Shown: one piece after another, positions 56,597-64,000 of the stretch | Layout of the letters: each line of letters opens with the position of its first letter | Position numbering within the stretch: position 1 is the stretch's first letter | Origin: Paraburkholderia agricolaris | GTDB lineage: Bacteria > Pseudomonadota > Gammaproteobacteria > Burkholderiales > Burkholderiaceae | DNA length: 64,000 bases | Direction: 5' to 3' | Assembly (NCBI RefSeq): GCF_009455635.1 | Contig: NZ_QPER01000002.1 | Coordinates: forward strand, 2,852,001 to 2,916,000 | Made by a program: the position numbers and the translations under genes | The notes under the pieces: generated by a model | Database searches by the model: none | The model's input: only the letters and a program-made list of their open reading frames with translations | Told to the model about the DNA's origin: nothing

Positions 56597-56600
56597 CAAT

Positions 56601-57305
56601 ATGACCGATGGGCGTCCCGCGCACATCCTGATCGTCGAGGATGAACCCAAGCTCGCCGCCGTGCTCGAAGCGTATTTGCACCTCGATGGTTTCGCCACCA
56701 CGATTCTCGACGACGGCCATCAGGTAATGCCATTCATTCGCTCGACGCCTCCCGCGCTGATGCTGCTCGACCTCATGCTGCCCGGGCGCAACGGCATGGA
56801 TATCTGCCGCGAGCTACGGCAATTTTCCGCATTGCCGGTGATCATTCTGACCGCGCGCATCGACGAGATCGACCGTCTGCTGGGTCTCGAGATCGGTGCC
56901 GACGATTACGTCTGCAAACCGTTCAGCCCACGCGAAGTGGTGGCGCGCGTCAAGGCGATCCTGCGCCGGGCCACGCCTGCTGCAGCGGTTGCGACGGCGG
57001 ACGGCGTGCCGCAAGCGCCGCAGGGTCTGGAAGTCGACGAGCAGTTTCATCTCGCCTTACTCGACGGCAAGGAACTCAAGCTCACGCCGCTTGAGCTGCG
57101 GCTCCTTGCACTGCTGATGAAATCGCCGGGACGCATTTTTTCGCGCGACTATCTGCTGAGTCATCTCTATGCGGATCACCGGGTGGTCACCGACCGCACC
57201 ATCGACAGCCATATCAAGAACCTGCGCCGCAAGCTGCAAGGAGCCCGGCCTGACAGCGAGCCGATCGCGTCCGTGTACGGCGTGGGCTACCGTCTGGAAA
57301 TCTGA
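56601..57305 (+). CDS. BaeR-like OmpR-family response regulator
   Basis: 234 residues. Receiver with E12/D13 pocket, phospho-Asp in LLDLMLPG (about D57) and CKPFSP Lys, so all key residues are intact, in contrast to the regulator at 53063. The winged helix ends RIASVYGVGYRLEI-like. GGAAGGAGACTG is its ribosome site. Cognate of the BaeS-like kinase; in other bacteria BaeSR answers envelope stress, fitting the nearby outer-membrane genes, but targets here are unknown. Confidence 0.94.
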   Translation: MTDGRPAHILIVEDEPKLAAVLEAYLHLDGFATTILDDGHQVMPFIRSTPPALMLLDLMLPGRNGMDICRELRQFSALPVIILTARIDEIDRLLGLEIGADDYVCKPFSPREVVARVKAILRRATPAAAVATADGVPQAPQGLEVDEQFHLALLDGKELKLTPLELRLLALLMKSPGRIFSRDYLLSHLYADHRVVTDRTIDSHIKNLRRKLQGARPDSEPIASVYGVGYRLEI

Positions 57306-57361
57306 TCAATGTGGGCGGATGCCTCGATGCCGTCCTGATTCGCCGCCACCGATTTTCGAAC

Positions 57362-58303
57362 TCAGCTCGTTTGCCCCGCCACCGTTGTGTCAGGCGGCGG
57401 ACTCCATTGCGCGAACTCCTCGCTCAGAAAGTCGACACACACCCGCACTTTCGCCGACTGAGCGAGCCGCGCCGGGTACACCGCCCACAGGTTCGCGGGT
57501 TGCGTGACGTCGGGAAGAATCTGCTGCAACTGGCCGCTGTCGAGCAAGGGCCGCACGTCCCACATCGAACGCAGCACAATCCCGCGCCCGGCCAACGCCC
57601 ATTGCACCGCCACTTCGCCGTGATTGGTCGACAACGGTCCTGTGACCTTGATCGACGCCGCTTCGCCACGCACCGTCAAGCGCCATAAACCGAAGGGATG
57701 GTCGCGTTCCTTGATCGCGAGACACGCATGCGAGGACAGATCGGCGACTTGCCGCGGCGTGCCGTGCCGCGCGAGATAGCCGGGCGACGCGCACAGTACG
57801 CGATGATTCGACGCGAGCCGTTTGGCAATCAGATGCGGGGCGATCTCGTCGCCGATACGGATATCGAGGTCGAAGCCCTCGCCACCCACGTCGACGAGAC
57901 GGTCGAACAGATCGAGCCGCACGCTCAGTTGCGGATAGCGCTCGGAGAACCGGGCCAGCGCGGGCGCAACGAAACGGCGGCCGAAGCCGAAACTGCTGGA
58001 AATGCGCAGCTTGCCGCCAGGAATGCGGCGCGTGGTGGAGACGTCTTCCACCAGCTGGTCGACGTCGTCGAGAATCTTTTCGGCCCACGTGTAGACACGT
58101 TCACCAGCCTCGGTAATCGCTACACGCCGGGTGGAACGATGCAATAAGCGCGTACCGAGCGTAGTCTCGAGCACATTGATGCGTTTGCTGACGTAGGCCG
58201 GGGAGACCGACAGCGCCTCCGCCGCCGCGCTGAAACTCGATTTGCGCGCCACCTCGCAAAACACGCGCAAATCGCCGAGATCGGGTGACGGGACGGCATT
58301 CAT
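57362..58303 (-). CDS. LysR-family regulator of the tartrate-dehydrogenase operon
   Basis: 313 residues from ATG 58303 (MNAVPSPDLGDLRVFCEVARKSSFSAAAEALSVSPAYVSKRI). Family-length HTH and effector domain. The frame is open 30 bases more upstream, but that would run into the 19-bp dyad at 58316-58334, its likely operator. Divergent from the dehydrogenase gene; resembles the TtuA/DmlR subgroup by context. Confidence 0.92.
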   Translation of the reverse strand: MNAVPSPDLGDLRVFCEVARKSSFSAAAEALSVSPAYVSKRINVLETTLGTRLLHRSTRRVAITEAGERVYTWAEKILDDVDQLVEDVSTTRRIPGGKLRISSSFGFGRRFVAPALARFSERYPQLSVRLDLFDRLVDVGGEGFDLDIRIGDEIAPHLIAKRLASNHRVLCASPGYLARHGTPRQVADLSSHACLAIKERDHPFGLWRLTVRGEAASIKVTGPLSTNHGEVAVQWALAGRGIVLRSMWDVRPLLDSGQLQQILPDVTQPANLWAVYPARLAQSAKVRVCVDFLSEEFAQWSPPPDTTVAGQTS

Positions 58304-58315
58304 AGGCAGCTGGTT

Positions 58316-58334
58316 TGTACACGATTCGTGCACA
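58316..58334. promoter_or_regulatory. 19-bp near-perfect dyad, candidate LysR operator
   Basis: TGTACACGA-T-TCGTGCACA: nine-base arms with one mismatch, about 12 bases upstream of the LysR start and 93 before the dehydrogenase start. Position and shape fit a LysR recognition-binding site. Confidence 0.5.
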
Positions 58335-58426
58335 GTGGCTTAACTAAAGCAGTCATTTTAAGCGTAAACAGCAGGAATAAAATAACCGTTATCGAAACTC
58401 AAACGTCCCAATGGAGGAGCAGGAAC

Positions 58427-59509
58427 ATGGCAAAGACCTATCGGATCGCGGTCATACCCGGCGACGGCATCGGTGTCGAGGTGATGCCTGAGGCGATTCG
58501 CGTGCTGGACACGGTAAAAAAACGCTTCGGTATCGAATTGGAGTATCAGCAAATCGAATGGGCGAGCTGCGACTACTACGCGAAGCACGGCAAGATGATG
58601 CCGGACGACTGGAAAGCGCAATTGCAATCCGCCGACGCGATTCTGTTCGGCGCGGTCGGCTGGCCCGACACGGTGCCCGACCATATCTCGCTGTGGGGCT
58701 CGCTGCTGAAGTTCCGCCGCGAATTCGATCAGTACATCAATCTGCGCCCTGCGCGCCTCTTCGCCGGTGTGCCTTCGCCGCTCGCGGGCCGCAAGGCGGG
58801 CGACATCGATTTCTGGATCGTGCGCGAAAATACCGAGGGCGAATATTCGTCGGTGGGCGGCGTGATGTTCGAAGGCACCGAGCGTGAGTTCGTGCTGCAG
58901 GAATCCGTGTTCACACGGCACGGCAGCGAGCGCGTGCTGAAGTTCGCATTCGATCTCGCGCAGCGGCGCGAACGCAAGAAGATCACCGTGGCGACCAAGA
59001 GTAACGGCATTGCGATCAGCATGCCGTGGTGGGACAAATGCGCGGCCGGCATCGCAGCGCAGTATCCGGACGTGACGTGGGACAAGCAGCACATCGACAT
59101 TCTCTGCGCGCGCTTCGTGCTGAACCCGGACCGCTTCGACGTGGTGGTCGCCACCAATCTGTTCGGCGACATCCTCTCCGATCTCGGCCCTGCCTGCACG
59201 GGCACGATCGGCCTTGCGCCCTCGGGTAATCTGAATCCGGACCGCAAGTTTCCCTCGCTGTTCGAACCGGTGCACGGTTCGGCGCCCGACATTGCCGGCA
59301 AGAACATCGCCAATCCGATTGCAATGATCTGGTCGGCTGCGATGATGCTCGATTTCCTCGGCAATCACGAGGGCAAGGAACGCGAGGCGCACGACGCGAT
59401 TCTCGCCGCGATCGAAGCAACGCTGATCGAAGGTCCGCATACCGGCGACCTCGGCGGCAAGGCGAACACTACGGAAGTTGGCCAGGCCATCGCGGCTAAA
59501 CTCGCCTGA
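58427..59509 (+). CDS. ttuC: Tartrate dehydrogenase/decarboxylase-like (isocitrate/isopropylmalate dehydrogenase family)
   Basis: 360 residues. Begins MAKTYRIAVIPGDGIGVEVMPEAI; FWIVRENTEGEYSSVGG and GLAPSGNLNPDRKFPSLFEPVHGSAPDIAGKNIANP identify the tartrate-dehydrogenase/D-malate-dehydrogenase branch. NAD- and divalent-metal-dependent oxidation or decarboxylation of tartrate or malate. GGAGGAGCAGG before ATG 58427 outweighs an upstream start. First gene of the operon. Confidence 0.9.
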   Translation: MAKTYRIAVIPGDGIGVEVMPEAIRVLDTVKKRFGIELEYQQIEWASCDYYAKHGKMMPDDWKAQLQSADAILFGAVGWPDTVPDHISLWGSLLKFRREFDQYINLRPARLFAGVPSPLAGRKAGDIDFWIVRENTEGEYSSVGGVMFEGTEREFVLQESVFTRHGSERVLKFAFDLAQRRERKKITVATKSNGIAISMPWWDKCAAGIAAQYPDVTWDKQHIDILCARFVLNPDRFDVVVATNLFGDILSDLGPACTGTIGLAPSGNLNPDRKFPSLFEPVHGSAPDIAGKNIANPIAMIWSAAMMLDFLGNHEGKEREAHDAILAAIEATLIEGPHTGDLGGKANTTEVGQAIAAKLA

Positions 59510-59546
59510 GCCTGTCGATCCCAACCCTCTGCGAGGTCACTTTCGA

Positions 59547-60536
59547 ATGAGCACCGAAGCCTATCCCATCGAAGTCGCATTCCCCGATATTTCGGTTCAC
59601 GAACAATCGTCATCGGGTATTGCCTACCTTCATACGTTCGACTCGGGTGAACCGGGTCCGCATGTGATGATCACCGCGCTCACGCACGGCAACGAAGTGT
59701 GCGGGGCGATCGTCGTCGACGAACTGTTGCGCCGCGCGTTAAGGCCGCGTCGTGGACGCCTCACGCTCGCCTTTGCGAACGTCGCCGCTTATCAGCGCTT
59801 CGATCCCGCGAAACCCGACGCGGCGCGTTTCGTCGATCAGGACTTCAATCGCGTATGGACCGCGGCGGCACTCGACGATACGTCGCGCACGTCGAGCGAA
59901 CTGGCTCGCGCTCGCGAAATGCGCCCGGTGATCGACACGGTCGACATGCTGCTCGATCTGCATTCGATGCATGAAAAATGCAAGCCGCTGATCGTGGCGG
60001 GACCGCTGCAAAAAGGCATCGACCTTGCGGTACGGCTCGGCACACCCGCCACGGTGATCTGCGACGAGGGCCATCCCGAAGGCCGCCGCATGCGCGATTA
60101 CGAAGGTTTCGGCAGCGCGGATAGCGCGAAAAACGCGTTGCTGATCGAATGCGGCCAGCACTGGGAACGCAGCGCGGTGGGTGTGGCGCGCGACACGACC
60201 GCGCGCTTCCTGCTGCTGGCCGGCGTGATCGACGAAGCCGATCTGCCTGACGGCTGGCTCGCACCGCTGCCGCCTGCCCAGCACATCGTGCGCGTCACGC
60301 AGCCGGTGGTGGCGACCAGCATGGACTTCCGTTTCGCGGCGCCCTATACCGGCCTGGAAGTCTTTCCGGATGCCGGCGCGGTGATCGGCTGGTCGAACGG
60401 CGAAGCGGTGGTCACGCCTTACGACAATTGCATGCTGGTGATGCCGTCGCTGCGGCAATTGCGGCCCGGGGTCACGGTCGTGCGGCTGGGCAAGATCGAA
60501 CGAACCGTGCCGAATACCGGCGCAAGCACGACCTGA
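59547..60536 (+). CDS. Succinylglutamate desuccinylase/aspartoacylase-family zinc hydrolase
   Basis: 329 residues. M14-like zinc site: ALTHGNEVCG supplies His and Glu, and LLDLHSMH the third ligand; RFVDQDFNRVW is the conserved Arg/Asn segment. Removes an acyl group from an amino acid or related amide. MSTEAYPIEV at 59547 follows GAGG. 37 bases after the dehydrogenase. Substrate unknown. Confidence 0.88.
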   Translation: MSTEAYPIEVAFPDISVHEQSSSGIAYLHTFDSGEPGPHVMITALTHGNEVCGAIVVDELLRRALRPRRGRLTLAFANVAAYQRFDPAKPDAARFVDQDFNRVWTAAALDDTSRTSSELARAREMRPVIDTVDMLLDLHSMHEKCKPLIVAGPLQKGIDLAVRLGTPATVICDEGHPEGRRMRDYEGFGSADSAKNALLIECGQHWERSAVGVARDTTARFLLLAGVIDEADLPDGWLAPLPPAQHIVRVTQPVVATSMDFRFAAPYTGLEVFPDAGAVIGWSNGEAVVTPYDNCMLVMPSLRQLRPGVTVVRLGKIERTVPNTGASTT

Positions 60537-60595
60537 GACACAAACACGAGTGGCCGATGAATCGGCTCAAGCACATTCAAAAAGGTAACGTGAAG

Positions 60596-60940
60596 ATGAA
60601 GGTACAAAGCATCAAGCAAAGCGTGAATCTGCAGAATCTCGACGACTGGGGCACGGCAGGGCTGCCCGGCACGACGCCGCTACATATCTCGGGCGTGCAA
60701 CGCGTCATCAAGGGCAGCGAAGCCGTCGACACCGGTATTTTCGAATGCACGCCAGGTACGTACCGCCGCGCGATCAGGCAGGCCGAAGTCATGCACTTTC
60801 TCGCGGGGCGCGGCCGCTTCACGCCCGATAACGAAGAGACCGTCCATTTTGAAAGCGGTGACACACTCTTTTTCGAAGCCAATACAGAGGGGCTTTGGGA
60901 AGTCGAAGAGACTATGCGAAAGGTTTATGTGATTTTTTAA
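60596..60940 (+). CDS. Small cupin (EutQ/DUF861-like)
   Basis: 114 residues. A single cupin barrel: GIFECTPGTYRRAIRQAEVMHFLAGRGRFTPDN and VHFESGDTLFFEANTEGLWEVEE match the DUF861 type, which often has few metal-binding His. ATG 60596 chosen as the natural cupin start; longer forms are open upstream. Third gene of the ttuC operon. Ligand unknown. Confidence 0.82.
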   Translation: MKVQSIKQSVNLQNLDDWGTAGLPGTTPLHISGVQRVIKGSEAVDTGIFECTPGTYRRAIRQAEVMHFLAGRGRFTPDNEETVHFESGDTLFFEANTEGLWEVEETMRKVYVIF

Positions 60941-61256
60941 GCAACGCCTGAAAGAATGACCTGAGTGGCGCCGCCCGGCGCTTGCTTACCCCGCTCCCTT
61001 CTTTGCGTTCCACGCCCGGCGCAGCTTGCGCCGCGGCATCCGCTGGCATTCCGGCGCCCGCCCCACCAATTCGACGTACATCTGCAACATGCTCGGGTAA
61101 TCCCGCGTTGCCCCTCCTTATCAAACTGCTTACAGTGCCGCCTGTTCGTATAATGAATCGTAGTTCTATATACGAACACCACCGATAAAAAAATTTCGAC
61201 GACCGGGTCGCCCAGATCTTCTCGCAGGTCAGGCAGGTCGAATTGGAGAGCACCGC
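60941..61256. promoter_or_regulatory. Porin promoter region
   Basis: 316 bases without a gene. It contains a perfect -10 hexamer TATAAT at 61149-61154 with only a weak -35, overlapped by the dyad at 61144-61177. TTGGAGAGC is the ribosome site for the porin. Confidence 0.5.
61144..61177. promoter_or_regulatory. 9-bp dyad overlapping the porin -10 element
   Basis: GTTCGTATA at 61144-61152 and TATACGAAC at 61169-61177, perfect arms with a 16-base centre. The left arm overlaps TATAAT. GTTCG half-sites are reminiscent of IclR-type (PcaR) operators, which would fit the aromatic-acid-type transporter downstream, but the spacing differs and this is only a suggestion. Confidence 0.5.
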
Positions 61257-62477
61257 ATGAATCGCAACATCACAATGACCCGGATCGCTTGCGCGATCGC
61301 AGCGCTGGCCAGCACGCCCGCATTCGCACAAAGCAGTGTCACGCTGTACGGTATCGTGGATACGGGTATCGGCTATCAATCCAGCCAGGCGCCGTCTCTC
61401 GGCTCCACATCGGGCGGTAAATCCGCCGTCAAGATGATCAATGGCGTGTGGGCCGGCAGCCGCTTCGGCCTGAAGGGCGGAGAAGATCTCGGTGGCGGCA
61501 CCAAGGCCATCTTCCAGCTGGAATCCGGTTTCAATTCCACCACCGGCGCACAGCAGTATACGAACGCGATGTTCGGCCGCCAGGCCTGGATCGGCGTGAC
61601 GAACCCGACCTACGGTACCTTCACCGCGGGCCGTCAATACACCGCGTACTACACGCTGCTGTCGCCGTATAGCCCGACTACGTGGCTGACCGGCTACTAC
61701 GGCGCGCACCCGGGCGACGTCGACGCACTCGACACGATCTACCGCGCCAACAATTCGCTGGTCTATACGTCGCCGAAACTGTACGGCTTCACGTTCAGCG
61801 GTTCGTATTCGGTGGGCGGCGTACCGGGCAGCCTGAACCGCGGCTCGACGTGGAGCGGCGCGATCCAGTACCTCAACGGTCCGCTCGGCGTGGCAGTCGG
61901 CTTCATGCGCATCAACAATTCGACGCCGGGCGGCGGTGCGTACGGCGCGGATTCGACCGTGTCGAACAACGGCACGCAACCGGGCGTCTCGGCTGTCACC
62001 AACGGCTATCAGACGGCACAGGCGCAGCAGCGCTTCGCGGTCACTGGCGGCTATAACTTCGGTAACGGCTGGGACGTGTCCGCGGCATACTCGAACGTGC
62101 AGTACATTCCGGGTGTGGGCTCGAGCTTCCGCGATACGGCGATCTTCAATACGGCCGGCGTCGTGCTGCACTGGAAGCCGACGGCCGCATGGGACTTCGC
62201 GACCGGCTACAGCTACACGCGCGCCACGAAGGCGAACGGCATCACGAGTTCGGCGCAATACCAGCAGGTCAACCTGTCCGAGTACTATGCACTGTCCAAG
62301 CGCACCGGCCTCTATGCGCTGCAGGCGTTCCAGCGCACCAACGGCAACACGCTCGGCACGGCGGGCTCCGGCCACGTCATCACGGCCACCGCTACCATCG
62401 GCGACGGCTTCCAGAGCGCGCCGTCGTCGTCGCGCAGCCAGTTCGCTGCCGGCGTAGGCATCGTGCATCGCTTCTAA
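61257..62477 (+). CDS. Burkholderia-type trimeric porin
   Basis: 406 residues. Signal peptide cleaved after AFA (24); the mature start QSSVTLYGIVDTGIGYQS and the end AAGVGIVHRF with terminal Phe are typical of the 16-strand general porin family. SRFGLKGGEDLGGGTKAIFQLESGF is the hallmark. Lets small solutes through the outer membrane. Paired with the MFS transporter downstream, so probably substrate-specific. Confidence 0.95.
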   Translation: MNRNITMTRIACAIAALASTPAFAQSSVTLYGIVDTGIGYQSSQAPSLGSTSGGKSAVKMINGVWAGSRFGLKGGEDLGGGTKAIFQLESGFNSTTGAQQYTNAMFGRQAWIGVTNPTYGTFTAGRQYTAYYTLLSPYSPTTWLTGYYGAHPGDVDALDTIYRANNSLVYTSPKLYGFTFSGSYSVGGVPGSLNRGSTWSGAIQYLNGPLGVAVGFMRINNSTPGGGAYGADSTVSNNGTQPGVSAVTNGYQTAQAQQRFAVTGGYNFGNGWDVSAAYSNVQYIPGVGSSFRDTAIFNTAGVVLHWKPTAAWDFATGYSYTRATKANGITSSAQYQQVNLSEYYALSKRTGLYALQAFQRTNGNTLGTAGSGHVITATATIGDGFQSAPSSSRSQFAAGVGIVHRF

Positions 62478-62500
62478 GCGGCGTACGATCGTAAAAGAAA

Positions 62501-62531
62501 GGAAAGGCTTGCCGCGACGGCAAGCCTTTCC
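62501..62531 (+). terminator. Perfect 14-bp hairpin after porin gene
   Basis: GGAAAGGCTTGCCG at 62501-62514 pairs with 62518-62531 around a 3-base loop. The stem is very stable but no T-tract follows, so it may attenuate rather than end transcription before the MFS gene 25 bases further. Confidence 0.6.
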
Positions 62532-62555
62532 GCATTCAGCAGTGAGGAGACCAAC

Positions 62556-63914
62556 ATGAGCCGCAGCACCGCCGTGAACGTTCAAACGTTTATCAACGAC
62601 CATCCCTTCTCGCCGTTCCAGTGGCTCATCTTTTTCATGTGTTTCATCATCGTCCTGCTGGACGGTTTTGACACAGCGGCGATTGGTTTCATTGCACCGT
62701 CGCTGATCTCCGAATGGGGCATCACCAGGCCGGCGCTCGCGCCAGTGCTCAGCGCGGCGCTGTTCGGCCTCGCGTGTGGCGCACTCGGCTCAGGGCCGTT
62801 GTCCGACCGGCTCGGCCGGCGCTCGATGCTGCTCGGCTCGGTGCTGCTGTTCGGTGTGGCCTGCTTCGCTTCAGCGTTCTCGAACAGCATCGAACACCTG
62901 ACCATCCTGCGCTTCGTCACCGGCGTCGGCCTCGGCGCGGCCATGCCGAATGCCGTGACGATGATGGGTGAGTACTGCCCCGATCGCCGCCGCGCGACCG
63001 TGATCAATCTGATGTTCTGCGGTTTTCCGCTGGGTGCGGCCTTCGGCGGCTTTCTCGCCGCGTGGATGATTCCGCACTTCGGCTGGCGCAGCGTGCTGGT
63101 GCTCGGCGGCATCACGCCGCTGTTGCTGCTGATTGTGCTGGTGCTGAAGATGCCGGAATCGGTCCGCTACATGGTGGCCAACAGCCAGCCGCTCGAACGG
63201 ATTCGTGCGGCGCTGGCGCGTATTTCGAGCGAAGCGGCGCAGGCCGGCAGCTTCGTCATGACCGAAACCGCACCGCAAACCGGCGGCAAGGGCATGAGCG
63301 TGGTGCTCTCGCGGTCGTACATCATCGGCTCGGTAATGCTGTGGATTGCCTACTTCATGGGTCTCGTGATCTTCTATGCGTCGATCAACTGGATGCCGAT
63401 TCTGCTGAAGGACGCCGGACTCACGCCGCAACGCGCGACGCTGATTTCCGCACTATTCCCGCTGGGCGGCGTGGGCGCCGTGCTGTGCGGCGTGCTGATG
63501 GACCGCTTCAACGCGAACCGCATCATCGCGGCCTGCTACGCGCTGACCGCGGTAAGCGTGTACTTTATCGGCCAGGCGGTCGGCAATGTCGGCGCGCTGG
63601 TGTTCATCGTGTTCGTGGCGGGCGTACTGATGAATACCGCGCAATCTTCGATGCCGGCGCTTGCCGCGGCGTTCTATCCGACTCAGGGCCGCGGCACGGG
63701 CGTGGCCTGGATGCTGGGGATCGGCCGCTTCGGCGGGATCGCGGGTTCGTTCCTCGTGGCGGAGTTGACGCGTCGCCACTTCACGTTCGGCGGCATCTTT
63801 GCGATGGTCGCGGTAGCGGGTCTGATTTCGTGCGTGGCCTTGCTGATCAAACAGGCGGCACGCCCGCATGTGGCGGCGGAGGCTGGTGCGAAAGCGGAGT
63901 CGTTTGGGCATTGA
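62556..63914 (+). CDS. MFS transporter, aromatic acid:H+ symporter (AAHS) family
   Basis: 452 residues, 12 membrane helices with a central loop. LLDGFDTAAIGFIAPSL and GPLSDRLGRRSMLL are AAHS signatures (PcaK, MhpT, BenK group). Imports an aromatic or related organic acid with protons across the inner membrane. With the porin it forms an uptake pair; the substrate could be the one handled by the tartrate-dehydrogenase operon, but this is inference. Confidence 0.93.
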   Translation: MSRSTAVNVQTFINDHPFSPFQWLIFFMCFIIVLLDGFDTAAIGFIAPSLISEWGITRPALAPVLSAALFGLACGALGSGPLSDRLGRRSMLLGSVLLFGVACFASAFSNSIEHLTILRFVTGVGLGAAMPNAVTMMGEYCPDRRRATVINLMFCGFPLGAAFGGFLAAWMIPHFGWRSVLVLGGITPLLLLIVLVLKMPESVRYMVANSQPLERIRAALARISSEAAQAGSFVMTETAPQTGGKGMSVVLSRSYIIGSVMLWIAYFMGLVIFYASINWMPILLKDAGLTPQRATLISALFPLGGVGAVLCGVLMDRFNANRIIAACYALTAVSVYFIGQAVGNVGALVFIVFVAGVLMNTAQSSMPALAAAFYPTQGRGTGVAWMLGIGRFGGIAGSFLVAELTRRHFTFGGIFAMVAVAGLISCVALLIKQAARPHVAAEAGAKAESFGH

Positions 63915-64000
63915 AAAGGTCCGAGAGGCGCGGGCGAAAAGCACCGCGCCTCACTTCCCGATACACTACGCCGTTATTTGATTCGTGCGGTTGCCGCGAT

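Overview
The window is GC-rich and carries gene families typical of Burkholderiaceae: MocR and LysR regulators next to short-chain dehydrogenases, a Burkholderia-type porin, an AcnD/PrpF-type methylcitrate cluster, a phosphotransacetylase-fused malic enzyme, and betaproteobacterial LptD and BamA. I infer a Paraburkholderia-like replicon, probably a secondary chromosome because most content is accessory and catabolic. I see no rRNA, tRNA, CRISPR array, insertion sequence or replication origin.

Layout. 1-6.3 kb: a 2-hydroxyacid dehydrogenase with an extra C-terminal domain, a divergent GntR regulator/aminotransferase pair, and an AraC regulator facing two SDR enzymes. 6.6-11.6 kb: the most interesting locus. 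An acyl-ACP-reductase-like enzyme is translationally coupled to a hybrid histidine kinase with a CqsS/LqsS-like membrane sensor, followed tail-to-tail by a receiver-plus-kinase protein of PhcR/PhcQ type. This has the shape of a quorum-sensing module with an unusual putative signal synthase. 11.8-16.1 kb: a MocR regulator, a sugar-epimerase-like protein, a cupin, a SnoaL-like protein and a VOC protein. 16.2-22.7 kb: an exported flavoenzyme that looks circularly permuted relative to D-amino-acid oxidase, malic enzyme (maeB) with flanking LysR regulators, and an SDR lacking its catalytic Tyr/Lys.

22.8-30.4 kb: propionate degradation (prpF, acnD, prpC on the minus strand; prpR divergent), without prpB and with a strong terminator between prpC and acnD. 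30.3-42.8 kb: a long minus-strand catabolic block. It holds aldehyde dehydrogenase, a HAD protein, a PuuB-like oxidase, a complete peptide/opine-type ABC transporter, a three-subunit flavin/[2Fe-2S] dehydrogenase and a minimal AraC regulator. A plus-strand GNAT protein, GhrA-like reductase, omega-aminotransferase and Lrp regulator follow at 43-47 kb. Together they suggest uptake and oxidative deamination of an amine or amino-acid derivative to an acid.

47.0-54.7 kb: an outer-membrane biogenesis island with an LptD paralogue and a BamA paralogue in divergent units, outside their usual neighbourhoods, plus two small unknown proteins and an OmpR-type regulator whose receiver has lost its phosphorylation residues. 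54.8-57.3 kb: a BaeSR-like two-component system. 57.4-64 kb: a LysR regulator facing a tartrate-dehydrogenase/desuccinylase/cupin operon, then a porin and an aromatic-acid-type MFS transporter.

Start codons were moved from the longest open frame wherever a Shine-Dalgarno sequence or family alignment favoured an internal start; each case is noted. Residue numbers are my own counts and may be off by a few.
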